A DNA stretch of 64,000 bases from the NCBI GenBank assembly GCA_030077755.1, contig JAQJZZ010000011.1, positions 2,356,001 through 2,420,000 on the forward strand, given 5' to 3'. A program made the position numbers and the translations under genes. Origin of the DNA: Filosporella fistucella. Its lineage: Eukaryota > Ascomycota > Leotiomycetes > Helotiales. The notes under the pieces are model-generated. The model was not told where the DNA came from, searched no databases, and was given only the letters and a program-made list of their open reading frames with translations. Below are positions 22,292 to 33,773 of this stretch, piece after piece; within the stretch, counting starts at the first letter, position 1; the number at the start of each line of letters is the position of its first letter.

Positions 22292-24328
22292 ATGGCAGAA
22301 GCTTCTCCGAGCGACGAAGGATGGCATCTTGTTCTGGCACACCCCGCAACTGAGATCCGCGAGGAACAGCAACTTGCAGAATGGAATCGAGCGCCTGGGA
22401 ACTGGTCAGGCCAAGGGAAACATCCCGTCAATTGGCAAGACCACAAGAATATTCGGGTTCAGGATGGAGAGTTGGGATCTGGATCATATGGGGTGGTTCA
22501 GCGCATCACATACCGAACAGTGACAATGGCCCGGAAACAGTGAGATTCCATGCTCGCAGACAATGCGCGACAACTGACAAGCTTTAGTGTCAAGCCTCGA
22601 CGAGGAATGCTTGTGGAGAAGCTACGAGAAGAAGCTAATGCCATGGAGCATTTGGCGCATAAACATATACTGAAGCTGGTTGGAACATATACACACAGGC
22701 GAAACGACCTCTATCTCCTCCTCTACCCCGCTGCTGTGTGCGATCTGAGTAAGCTTCTGGATGACATTGACGACATTCGTACCGACAAGTGCGCCGATCG
22801 CGAAGACACATTGAGGAGGATAAAAGCTCTGGGACTGCGAGATGTCGGTACCGCCGAAGACCTTCTTCTGGTTCGCAATCCCTCACAATCTGCCGATGGG
22901 TCTCGAATATCCACCGCTGTTGGGTTTCTACAACAGATAATGGGCTGCATAACAGAAGCATTGGTCCACGTTCACGAAAAGGGCATTCGACATCGAGATC
23001 TCAAGCCGAAAAATATATTATTGAGTCCTGGACGGGTATATCTTGCAGACTTTGGGATTGCTCGAGATGTGCGAGAATCGGAAGACAGTATAACCAGTGG
23101 TCGATGTGGAACACCTTCCTGGATCGCGCCAGAGGTTCATGACGAGCAAGACCACAGCATGTCAAAAGCAGACGTGTGGTCGCTTGGTGGCATCTTTCTC
23201 AACATTGCGACGATTATATACGGAGAAACTTTAGAAAAATATGATAACATAATGAAAGAGAGGGATTGGATCAAAAAATACGAAATACTCCCAAGATTTT
23301 TAGACAACCTTCGGCTGAAGGCGCAAAAGGCATACCTGGAAAATGTTGACGAGCCGACCGTTAATCCCAAACACGTTATCGATTTGATAGATGGAATGTT
23401 GAAATATAATCCTGCCGAGCGGCCTACAGCAGTGACCGTTAACGAGCGACTCTTGGAACTAGGCGGCCTTGACCAGATATATCACCTTTCTTGCTGTCAC
23501 AAGACGAACGTACACATTTGTAGAGCAATTAGTAAGGAAAATCCTGCTACCATTTGGTACTTTTGGCTAACAGAATGTGTAGATAGGAAGTTGAAATATA
23601 TCTGTGACAACAAAGCCAAATCAGCACTGCTCATCGCGCAACTATCGAGCGCAAACGACGAAAAGCAGAAGCGAATTGAGAATCTCGAATCAATTAACGG
23701 TACATGGCAGCAGCGGTTGGAAAATGAGAGAAAACTTGCAGGGGAGAGGTACACAAGCCTTCAAGAAAAATTCAATCAGGAGGTGAAGCTTCGAAAAGAG
23801 CTGGAGGACCGACTCAAAGCATTAGAAACGAAACCTGCTCGACGGCGAGGATCTCAGAATAGAGGCAGAGGGCGGAGTCATGGGCTCCTTCATCCCAATA
23901 ATGCCACCATAGTGATCAACGGCCACCATGGAAGTGGTAAAGTCCCACCTACCAAAAGCCCAGCTCAAGACATAGTCATTGGAAAAGTCCAACGGCGCGT
24001 CAGTCGAGTACCTCTTCCAGTCCGCCCCTCAACACCAATTCGACCTTCTTATAACCGTGAACCCGGCAGCAATTCGAGCACGTTAGTGAGTTCAATACAT
24101 TCAACGTTTTCGAAAGTGAGCCTGAATAGCAACGACTCCGCCAGTTCAGTTAACTCGGAGACAATTCGCAGCACATCTCCTGCAAGCCCTATTGCCGCAG
24201 AAGAATCAATGGCGTCAGATATACTGAACACTCTTTTCGCACACGGAAAGGGAAAAAATGCCGTGAAATCACATATGACTGCAACGGAAACCTGGGCGGC
24301 CATGGCTGCTAGATCAGGAAGGTTTTGA
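22292..24328 (+). CDS. Serine/threonine protein kinase with coiled-coil and disordered tail
   Basis: Two exons (22292-22539, 22588-24328) give 662 residues. Splicing the 48-nt intron joins the Gly-rich loop region (GELGSGSYGVVQ) and the MARK lysine to VKPRRGMLVEKLREEA. The catalytic core has HRDLKPKNIL, LADFGIARD (DFG) and GTPSWIAPEV with ADVWSLGGI, so all key kinase residues are present. An unusual insertion (about residues 150-195, KLLDDIDDIRTDKCADREDTLRRI) lies between the N- and C-lobe core segments. After the kinase domain there is a predicted coiled coil (KRIENLESINGTWQQRLENE to LEDRLKALE), then a Ser/Pro/Arg-rich tail. Substrate and pathway are unknown. Kinases of this shape are expanded in filamentous fungi. 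Confidence 0.88.
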
Positions 24329-25055
24329 AAGGTCCAAAGATATTGAGCTTTATTGCGCTTCTTCCTGCGAACAATATGCAGGGTTCCGATGCGTGATTTG
24401 GTATAGTCTCGAAAATGACCTGACAGAAGCCTTCTATTGTCCAAATCAGCAGCATCTGGGGCGTATAACAGAAAGGTTCTATCCAGCCTTCAAAGCACGT
24501 TTTTCGTCTTCAGTTGCACTTGGCCCTATGTCGAGAAATGCGTATTTCTTCGGGCTACTCAAGTTGCATCTGGGTGTACCATATGCATCAAAATACAATA
24601 AGCATTTGCAGCATCGTCATTCTGCAAAGGGCTGTCCCTCCGAACTGTCAGCTATCAAATGGACCCCTCAATCTGCTGTCCCTCCTTGCCCCATGTTCCC
24701 ACCGGATGAGGCGCACTGCCGCCTTCATCCAGAGGCTTAGCTCCGAAACCTTATTCAAACCTTCCCTATTCGGGCGGTCTCCCGAATAAGCTTCCACACT
24801 GGAGCCTCGGCACTGGGATGCCACGCTCTAAAACGCTTTCTCTGATTGGTCCTGCCAGTTACATGTTGTAAAAGGAGAACATCGGATGACCAGTTCCATT
24901 GGCCGGGCCCCAGATATGATATTCAATGGGAGACTACACCGGAGTTCACGATGAATAAATACCTTTTCCGCCCACCGTTTTATTGTCCGTCTTGCACTCC
25001 CTCTCCCTTTCCTGCTGCCACTTGGCATTACCTTCTGATCATATAATTGTTCACG
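24329..25055. other. Intergenic, nothing recognised
   Basis: A 115-codon plus frame (24393-24740) shows no family features and is judged chance. The last ~100 bp are the pyrimidine-rich leader of the acid phosphatase gene. Confidence 0.45.
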
Positions 25056-26309
25056 ATGCATTTCAATTCCCTCCTCAACCTCGCGATTGCGACTTTCACT
25101 TTCGCTCCTTTCAGCTATGCGCAAACACAATATACTTCAACGGCGGTAGCAGCTGTTGAGGCAGCTCGTGCAACAGCGAAAACATTAAGTCCAGTCAGTT
25201 CTATCCGGGGCAAGAAATTTGACCGATTTGTCAATATTTTTCTGGAGAACACGGATTTTGATATGGCAGCTGGTGATCGTACGTGTTCTTTCCGCTTGGA
25301 TTCCTCAACTTAGTAGAAGGCTTGAGGAAAAAAGAAAATATTGTGTAAAATGCTGATAATCTCCAGCTTCACTTCAAGCTTTGGCAAAACAGGGCATCAC
25401 CCTCACCAATTACCGCGCCATCACACACCCCAGTCAGCCAAATTACGTTGCTTCCGTTGGAGGCCAAACCCATTGGGTTTTACTAGACAACTTTGTGCGC
25501 ATTGGAAAAGATGTCAAGACGATCGTAGACTTGCTCGAGGATGCGGGTGTGAGTTGGAGTGTGTATGGAGAAGACATGCCGTATTCTGGATTCCAGGGAG
25601 ACTACGTGAATCAGAAAACTGGTGCGAATGATTATGTTAGGAAACATAAGTAAGTGTTTTTCTTTGTCTCCATTCCAGCTTCTGTCACGAATGTTATAGA
25701 AACAGGACGGGAGAGACGAAGGCTTGCAGGGAAAAAGCAGCTGACAAAAGTAGTCCGCTCATGAGTTACGACTCAGTAACGTCAAATGTTGACCGTCTCG
25801 CCAAAAGCAAAAACCTCACCATGTTCTACCGCGAGTTGGACAGTGGTTTGCTGCCTCAATGGATGTTCATTACCCCAAACATGAGTAAGAACCCTCTATT
25901 TCTCATCCTATCCATGCCTCCAGTTGGAAACATCAGTACTAACACCAACAGCAAATGATGGCCACGATTCCTCCATCACAGTAGCTGGTTCATGGGCAAA
26001 AGGCTTCTTGGAGCCCCTCTTGACAAATAAGAATTTCATGCAGAATACTCTTATTCTACTCAGTACGTCACCGCTTCCACTCGCACCACTAGTAAAATTC
26101 TAACATTCACAGCTTTCGACGAAACCGAGAACTATTTCTCCAATAACCGCGTCTACTCGCTCCTTCTGGGTGATGCTGTTCCTCAATCAGCGCATGGAAC
26201 GACGAATGACACCAAGTTCAACCATTATAGCATTATGTCTACGGTGGAGAATAATTGGAACTTGGGTAACTTGGGAGAGGGTGATGAGGATGCTCCTGTG
26301 TTCTTTTGA
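25056..26309 (+). CDS. Secreted acid phosphatase, phosphoesterase family (PF04185 type)
   Basis: Five exons (25056-25278, 25367-25649, 25700-25884, 25952-26062, 26113-26309) give 332 residues. A signal peptide (MHFNSLLNLAIATFTFAPFSYA) precedes the mature protein. Family motifs are FDRFVNIFLENTDF (metal-binding ENTDF), HPSQPNYVASVGG (Ser/Asn region), MTNDGHDSSI and FDETENYFSNNRVY. These match the fungal phosphate-repressible acid phosphatases, related to bacterial phospholipase C-type phosphoesterases. It would release phosphate from extracellular esters. The C-terminus (DEDAPVFF) ends abruptly at a TGA, about as expected for the short members of the family. Exon 3 begins with a 16-residue charged insertion (NRTGETKACREKAADK) that may reflect an alternative acceptor. 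Confidence 0.9.
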
Positions 26310-26579
26310 TGGCAGGTAGATAAAAATGAAATGCATTCTTTGCCTTCATGCAACACATGCGAAATACGAGTTGAAGAATGGCTCGACGAGAGATTGTATT
26401 GATGTAGTAGGTGAGTGGACATATTATAGTTGCTCTAAAATTGTGTATACGTTCTAGGTAGTGCCGAAAAGTTTCCGTGGCCGGCTAAATATTGCAGCAC
26501 ATCACTTACGATTCGACAAGGTTATTTTGGTCGCTATTTGTTGTCAGCTTATATGTTCTCAAACTTTGTGTAGACTGGG

Positions 26580-28425
26580 TTACGGTAGCTCCCTGTTCGG
26601 CATGAACCAAGCCAGAATAAAACTAGGAACCATGCTTCCAACTGCAGTATAGGTCATGTATCTGATCACATTCGAGTACTAAATTTCCGTCAGTTGTCCA
26701 TTCTACAAATTTAAATATATCTCTTACAGCAATATTAATCGATTCCCTCCCTGCACTCCCCCATTCTGGGACCACCCCGGTGATGGAGCTATACAGACTC
26801 TCGATCAACGCATTATCCGCTCCAGCTCCCAACTGCTTCGCCAACTCATTTTTCAACGTATTCGTATAGATGCCACCAGAGATACTAGCACCGATACTCG
26901 AGCCTAGGAAATTGCAGCAAAGGATCAGTGCAGTAATCTGTGCTAGCTGACTATGCGGCACTTGTATCTGAGCTGACACCAGTGTGCCGATCAGGATCAC
27001 ACCGCTTCCGAAGCCCTGAACAAGTTGCACGATGAATAGCTCTACGATAAGATTTTCTGCTCCTCGAAGACGGATCATCACACAATAGCCGATAAAACGT
27101 ACAGTTACTGCGACGAAGACAAGCCACTTGTAGCGTCTTGTTTTGAGCATCACGACTCCTCCTATGATGCTAGAGAGAGTTTGCATCACACCGTTGGTGT
27201 ATTGAAGGAATGTTGCGTCTCGGGGAGAAAGACCGCGAGCAATAGTTGACCAGGGGAAAAAGTAGGTGTGCGTTACAGCGTAACCAAGGGCATCGGAGAG
27301 TAGCAGTGTTCCTGCGATGACGATCGATGCGTTTTTGAAGTAGTAAAATGGAACGAGAGGGTGCTTCGCGAAGCGCTGCTCGTAGAATGGTAGAGCGATT
27401 AAAAAGGCGGCTCCTAGGGCGATGAGAGCTGCGATCCATGGTGTTTTCCATCCTTGAGGAGTGGATGTTGCGAGAGTCATGGGGAGAAGAAACATGGCGA
27501 ATCCGAGACTGAAAAGAAGCGTCCCTCCGAGATCGATCTGAGAGCAAAATTCGCGGATGCTCATTTTCTCTTTAGATACGAGAATCAATCCTGATTTTTT
27601 GGCTTTACGTTGGTAGTAGAGAAGTGTACCGATGATAAAACTTGCGCAGAAAGGCATAAGGATGGCGAGCATACCAATTCCCCATTTCCAGCCGATGCCG
27701 CCTGGAGAAACGACACTGCTTACGATAAACGCAGAAATCCAAGGCATGAAAAGGAATGGGAAGAAAGAGACGGCAATGGCCAGCCCTCTCCATCTCGCCG
27801 TGGTGATATCAGAAATGACAATGTCATTCATGATATTGGTCCCAGACTGGCCTACGCAATAGAAGATATATCCTGTTGCATAGGCCCCAAAGGATTTTGC
27901 TGTAGCGAAGAGAATATATGCGAGAACATAGCAGGAGATGGTGAAGCAGTAAGTCTCTCCACGACCAATTATATTCGACAATTTGGCGATGGGAGGTTTG
28001 ACAACAGCGAAGACGATGACGCCGGCTGTGGCTAATGCGGCTCCAATGGAGAGCTGGTTGAAGGAGGAGAGAGCATAGGTTGTGTATACATAAACAGTCG
28101 TATTTTCAAGTTCATATGTCATCATCAGCATTCCAAGTCTATTCTTTGTTAGCACTATCATTTGTAGTAGTCAACTCTCCCACCCTGCGACGATGATCCA
28201 AAATCCATATTTTCCCCAAACCGCCTGTGCTGCCTCCACTCTGGCAACACCAGACTCTAGATCTTGGCGAGGAGTATCTTTGTGATCGATGTCAACTTCC
28301 ACGTCGTTCTTCTCATCCGTGGTATGAGGCTCAATAACCTCTTGTCCTTGAGTTGTTGGTGTATCTGTGGGGGCAAGCACCGTAATAGGCTGAAAAGTTT
28401 TGCTAATCGAGTTGAGGATTCCCAT
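26580..28425 (-). CDS. MFS siderophore-iron transporter (Sit/Arn type)
   Basis: Imports ferric siderophores across the plasma membrane. Three exons (28425-28184, 28138-26728, 26678-26580) give 583 residues. The 46-nt first intron joins WIIVAG to LGMLMMTYELENTTVYVY, a typical SIT helix-1 start. The last intron (49 nt) joins INIA to YSNVIRYMTYTAVG and avoids an unrelated read-through tail. The acidic N-terminus, about 14 membrane segments, KLSNIIGRGETYCF and FYCVGQSGTNIMNDIVISD are family hallmarks. The upstream region carries an inverted pair of GATA sites, as expected for SreA/SRE-type iron repression. Which siderophore is carried cannot be told. Confidence 0.92.
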
Positions 28426-29313
28426 GGTGAGACCGTGGAAACTGAGAGCCACGACCGTACGGATTTCAGTATGGGATGATGTGATTTAGCTCGCGTTGAG
28501 ATGAAGTATATAACTCCTTGTTTGCAATAGCAAGATACGCATTTGCAATTCAGCAGCCACTAATGGCTCTGCAAGCACTGAATATGCTATCTCATCTTAT
28601 CTGCGGGGACAAGATAAGAGATGACCTTGGGAAGAGATGGAACCCAGCTGGATGGTTAAATGTAACTTTGACGTGGAGGAAGGTGGAGACGAGAATAATT
28701 ACTGACTTGAAGTGAGTTTGAAAGTGGGGTAGGCATGGAAAGTCAGATGCGGGGATGAGGTTGTGTAAAAGGCAGGTGGAGACGAGATATACATGGGCTA
28801 CACTAATGTAGCCATGCGCCTTGGCAATTTACGGACACCTCTTGGTTCATTGAGGGTGTGTGGGATAAGTACATTACTATTTTGTGGACTGCCGTATCAA
28901 TCCAGGGGTTGGGCAATACTGACATACTTGGCTTTCTAGTGGTAAACCAGGATTTCGTTATTGAACAGTTGAGCGAGATCCTCATGTTCTATACTGGCTA
29001 GCCAAATTATCAGCATGCTTGAAATTCCCAAGTCGATAAGGTATAACTTGTATGGCAGTGTACACCTCTGGAACTTTGCGAGCGGCCGACATACCCAACG
29101 TTCAAGTTACAAGAGGCAGTAAACTTCACAAGGTTTGACTTGTGATCAATTTGCGATAAAATTTGAGATTTGTGTTTTAAAAGTGCCTAATGCATCCAGG
29201 AGAAACTTCTTCATCGTTTCAAACATGTCGATATGTGGAGATGTACCAGGCAGGATATAGTTTGCAAGACAATAACATATTCATGCCACGATGTCTGTAC
29301 ATATATCTTTTCC
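28426..29313. other. Intergenic
   Basis: Upstream of the siderophore transporter and downstream of the TAP-like hydrolase gene. Apart from the GATA pair, only short frames without features were seen. Confidence 0.45.
28596..28618. promoter_or_regulatory. Inverted GATA-site pair upstream of the siderophore transporter
   Basis: CTTATCT (28596-28602) and AGATAAG (28612-28618) form an exact inverted repeat with a 9-bp spacer, 171-193 bp upstream of the transporter start codon. Fungal iron regulators of the SRE/SreA/Fep1 GATA family bind such HGATAR elements. Nitrogen GATA factors recognise similar sites, so the assignment rests on the target gene. Confidence 0.5.
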
Positions 29314-31503
29314 TTAACTGTGTGACGATGAGCGCACTCCCTGTTTTATTCTTGCAATATACATCAGCCCAGACCAGACTTCTAAATCTTCGCCTTTTAG
29401 ATGTACGGGATGTTGAAGTTCTCCAAAAGGCTCTACATCTGCTGGACAATGAGTGTCTGGAGGGGGTAGCGTGCCATCTTGAAAGTATGCACGAATGTAG
29501 TTGGCAGTGCAGATAGATGGAGTTGAAATAGTTGTATGCTGTGATCTTCATAAGCTGAAAATCTTGAATTCACCATCTGGACGGCTTACACCATATGAGT
29601 CCTGGACTAAGATGACTGAACCTGCGAATCCACGAGAATTCTCAACTGCACTCCTGAAAGGTGTCACATTGTCGGCCATGTTGGCTAGATAAAGGATGGG
29701 ATGGCTGGTGTTACCAGCAAAGGGACCTCATAGAGAGATCAGTTTGCCTTCTCATGAGAGAAGAAGGGGATATACCTTTGAATTCCCACTTGGCTTTTGT
29801 GGTCCAACCGGCGCAAGCCATTCGGAAGGTCGCCGTCGTCGCCCCAACAGCTCTGCTCTCTTTGATCAAGTGATTGACGTATCCTTTGAATTCTTCGACA
29901 GTCTCATTCAGTCCCCCGCCATCGGTACACATGATTGCTCTAAAAGCATCTTCTGAAGCGGGCAATGCATCTTCTAATGAGGGGTTGTCAGGTATCCCAG
30001 GAACCTCACACTCATATGAGACTGGATTCCACAACCCCAAGCTTTCGAGGCAGGAGAGTACTGCTCTACCATCTCCATTTTATAATGCGACCAAAATTTT
30101 AGTGAACGTCGGAAAGAAGTAGACGGGCTGGTAGAGAACTGTCGATATCAGCCGTTTCAGTCGGGAGTAAGTAATTATTTCCGGCATCTCAGTTCCATTA
30201 GCAGATGCAAGGACAATCACAGGATGAACTCTGAGATCCTCTTGCAGCTTCAAGAGGCGTTTTTCAATCGCGACAGGGGTAGGTTCGTAAAACTCGCAGG
30301 CACGACCAGCTTTCTGACAGAAATCGTAGAATGCATTCATTACCTTGTCCGCATCATGAAGAGCATTCAGATGGCTACAGGAAGACCACTCTTTGTAGTC
30401 AACGTTTCCTGCCAATTATTGGCCCAAATCACGACTGTGAAACATCGAGCTTACCATCACTGACCAGACGCTCAACCATTTCCGGGTACAGAGCAGCAAA
30501 CATGCCCCCAAGCATTGTCCCGTAGCTGAAACCCCAATACCTCAGTTTCTGATACCCAGTCTTTTCCAGAATCTCGAGCATGTCTCGTGCAACAGAAGTA
30601 GTGCTGACATATTTGATTAACTCAGGTGAATTCTGGGCACAGCTTGTAGATTGGGCAGCGGAACGAGCGAAGACATCGTAGATTACGCCAGGATGAGAAT
30701 CAACGTCTCCTATATCTTTGAGTCCCCACATTTGAGAATATGCTTTGATGGCCAGCAGTTGACTGAGGGTGTTGTCTCGCCGACTTCGCTCGTCAGACAC
30801 AGCTCGAAAATTGAGTATTACTTACATCCCCGAGGATCGAAGCTGATCAAGTCCTAACTACAATCAGTTTGCTTCTTTGACCAGAATACGTGACCCTCAC
30901 ATGATTTGTACCAACGATCTTTTGAAGTCCCTTCCCATATTCTCCCATGAAATGGACTCCAGACACGCCTGGCCCACCTAAAAATTGGTCAGATATACGT
31001 CGGGGTCTTGACAACGGCCTCAATACCTGGGTTCGTGAAAACAGGACCTTTGTAGTTTGCTAGATCGTCTGCTGGTAGTTTGATCACTGCGATAAGTACT
31101 CGCTTCTCCTCCGAAGGATTTATCCAATCGAGGGGGACCTGAGTTTCTGTTTAAAAGAGTCGTTCGCAAACCAAGCAGAACATACACTCAGCCGCGCACA
31201 CTGAAACTCTTCATGACACGGAGTCCAGACAAGTTCTTTGCTGGGTTTTATCTAAGATTATAAGTAGAATACTCGGATATATAGAGACGGAAGCATCGTT
31301 ACATTTGACCAGCTCCACGGCTTCGCCGCAGAGCTTGCTGCACGATTGAACAGCGCGGTGGAAAGAGGACAGACTCCAAATACAGCAAATACCGTCAAAA
31401 TGGAGAGTATTGAGAATGGAAAATAGGTTCTCAGCCGTTGAAATGATATGGAGGCATTGTCTTGCTCCCTTGAGGAGCGAATTGATTGTTTACTCTTCTC
31501 CAT
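29314..31503 (-). pseudogene. TAP-like alpha/beta hydrolase with in-frame stop
   Basis: An alpha/beta-hydrolase of the tripeptidyl-aminopeptidase-like group with a putative N-terminal membrane anchor (FSILSILTVFAVFGVCPL). Exons: 31503-31303, 31251-31186, 31138-31027, 30977-30901, 30853-30826, ~30742-30455, 30408-29776, 29726-29590, 29538-29314. Catalytic features are complete: oxyanion region NPGGPGVSG, nucleophile WGFSYGTMLGG, Asp in NMADNVTP and His in DSYGHTT, with C-terminal TAP domain. But TAA at 30080-30082 interrupts exon 7 between TKILVAL and NGDGRAVL, in the same frame on both sides; CAA to TAA would explain it. The exon 5/6 junction is also uncertain: the acceptor at 30762 gives VNCWPSK, which looks native but needs a 1-nt shift, whereas the acceptor at 30742 keeps frame. 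Likely a recent pseudogene or an assembly error. Confidence 0.75.
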
Positions 31504-32010
31504 CGTGAATACGCAAAGAATGTTGAGCCGTGAGAGAAATGCTCGAGTATTGGATCACAAAAGTCCATCCACAAGATCTCGAGCAATACAAAGATATCTT
31601 GGGATGCAGTGCATCCGTGACGGGATCAAGAGGCATCTTGCCTTTGTAGTTGGTTGATGTTACGAGCATGAAAGTACGTCGTCCTTGGCAGCGTTTCTTG
31701 CAGGTTCAAAGTCCCTGTAGTGCAGCGGCTCGGCCACCGTAGACGCTGCCTAACACTCACAAGTTCCCGACTACTTGTATCATTCTCCCCCATCTTTGGG
31801 ACATTCTTATCGACGCTCAGCAAGGGGATGGGGATGGATCGTTCTATGCTTAATATGGCTTGACAGATGTCAGCTTGGGGCACAGCTGACATTTAGCTAT
31901 CTCCTGTCTCTGAACTCCAATGCTTGGGATCTGGAGACCATGAAATTTAAAGCAGCCGCTTCGTTCCTCTTGGGGTTGTGCGAGTTCCTCGTGCTTTTCC
32001 GCCCGGCTCA
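31504..32010. other. Divergent intergenic region
   Basis: 507 bp between the TAP-like hydrolase (minus) and a Zn2Cys6 regulator (plus). It presumably holds both promoters. No motif was convincing. Confidence 0.45.
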
Positions 32011-33773
32011 ATGGGAGACTTGGAACAGATCAATCATGCACTATCAATACGAAGCACAAAAGGGTGCTGGACTTGTCGACTTCGGAAGAAAAAATGTGAC
32101 GAAATTCGGCCGAATTGTCGTCGTTGTAAATCAGTCAGCATCGATTGCCATTATGGAGCCAAGCCGACCTGGATTGAAAGACCTGAATTAGGGAAGGAAG
32201 AGCTGGAAAGGATCAAATTATTGGTTTCGGCGGCGAGTAGACGGACACGCGCTGAACAGAAGGCAAAGGTACGATCAATATCGACTTTTTTGCCGCCAGC
32301 AGAACCCCCGCCTGTACCAGTTGTGAATAGCCATACTTCGTCATGCACTACATCGGAAGACCCGAGATCGATTGGATTCCCGTTTGACGAGACAAAGGAG
32401 ATATCTGACTTAGCTGGCTCATCATGGCTTTCGGCTTGGATCAAAGATCAAGAAGCGAATCTTATAATGCATTATCTCGATCATGTCTTCTACATCCAGT
32501 TTCGATTCTATAACCCCTCAGTCTCGGAAGGAGGTCGAGGTTGGTTTCTTGCGCTAATTACAAGAACAAAACCCCTCTATCATGCCGCACTCAGCCTTGC
32601 TGCATTCCATCAGCAATCTATTGTCCTTCTCGAGCAAGGTGATGGATCAAGAGAATACCTTGACGAGTTGGAGCGACAGCATAATCTAACTTTGACTGAA
32701 ATGCAACTATTCATTCAAGCCCAGAACCTTCAGACATCGAAACATACAGTCTTCGATCACAATGTTCAGATACTTGCTTGCGTGGTGCAGATGATATCTT
32801 TCGAGGTCAGCCTCTCAATGACTTGGCAATCTTAATACTGATGTGATTGCTGCAGCTTTTCAACGGAGGTGTCAGCAACTGGCAGATGCATCTGCAAGCT
32901 GGACGTGATCTGGTACTTTTGCTACACGATAACTCACACAACGTAGATCGTCCACAAACTCACCAACTCCTCTTTGGAGTACAATCCCCGGAGGCAAGTG
33001 CACTGAGATTTTTCACTGGCTGTATCATATGGTTCGATACTCTGTCTACCATCTCGACAGATTCACATTCAAATTTGGCACAGCACCACCGTAGCCTCCT
33101 CCTTGGGCCCACACCAGAGACAGGGCATAACATTGAGCTACACACAATTGGCGGTGCCCGCAATTGGGTAATGATATTGATTGGCGAGATTGCCTCACTT
33201 TCTACTCAGAGATCTGAATGGCGAAGAGTAATTGATTATAATGCTCAAGGGTTTGAGTCTTCCGTGCGAGAGATCGAGTTTCGCTTGCGTTCACAGCGAC
33301 GCAAGGTACAAGAAGAGCTCGGCATACTTCGACAACAGCACAGAGGTACGCCTCCTCACTCGCTGCCAGATATATACAACAAATACATAGTTCTTGTCGT
33401 GACAAACATTTTTGCTGCAGCAGCAATAATCTACCTTCAAACAACCGTCACAAGTTCAGATATATCGCCATCCACTATTCACCTTGCTCTGGAGAATTCC
33501 ATAGAAGCAATGCGAATGGTTCCTGACCCAAGATTTTTCAGGGGGTTGATCTGGCCGCTATGTGTGGCTGGCTGTATGGCATCTACATCTTCGGACCAAG
33601 AATTCTTCAGAGGAGCCATCAGTGAGGCAATAAATGATGCCAGGAGTTTCGGTAATTCAGGAAAGGCGATGGAGCTATTGGAAAGAAGTTGGCTGTTGCA
33701 GATACAGAGGGGAAAGCTGGTAAACTGCTCTACTACTCCTAAAAACCTCGGAAACTGCGTATTACTTGTGTGA
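32011..33773 (+). CDS. Zn2Cys6 transcription factor with fungal-specific TF domain (PF11951 type)
   Basis: Two exons (32011-32805, 32856-33773) give 570 residues. The binuclear zinc cluster is at about residues 18-46: CWTC, RLRKKKC, DEIRPNC, RRC, KSVSIDC (C-x2-C-x6-C-x6-C-x2-C-x6-C). Its position close to the N-terminus and the following acidic/hydrophobic regulatory region (LIMHYLDHVFYIQF, FNGGVSNWQMHLQAGRDL, ASALRFFTGCIIWFD) match the fungal_trans_2 type. The in-frame GTG at 31978 is upstream of the first ATG and was not used. It sits 1.6 kb upstream of the RutA-like gene on the same strand and might regulate it or the flanking hydrolase; this is inference. No breaks were seen. Confidence 0.9.

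Noticed and set aside
24393..24740. 115-codon frame between kinase and acid phosphatase
   Set aside because: Composition resembles random sequence; no signal peptide, domain or splice context.
29878..30082. Intron to remove the TAA at 30080 in the TAP-like hydrolase
   Set aside because: The only GT...AG pair around the stop spans about 26 nt, too short for a spliceosomal intron, and would also shift the frame.
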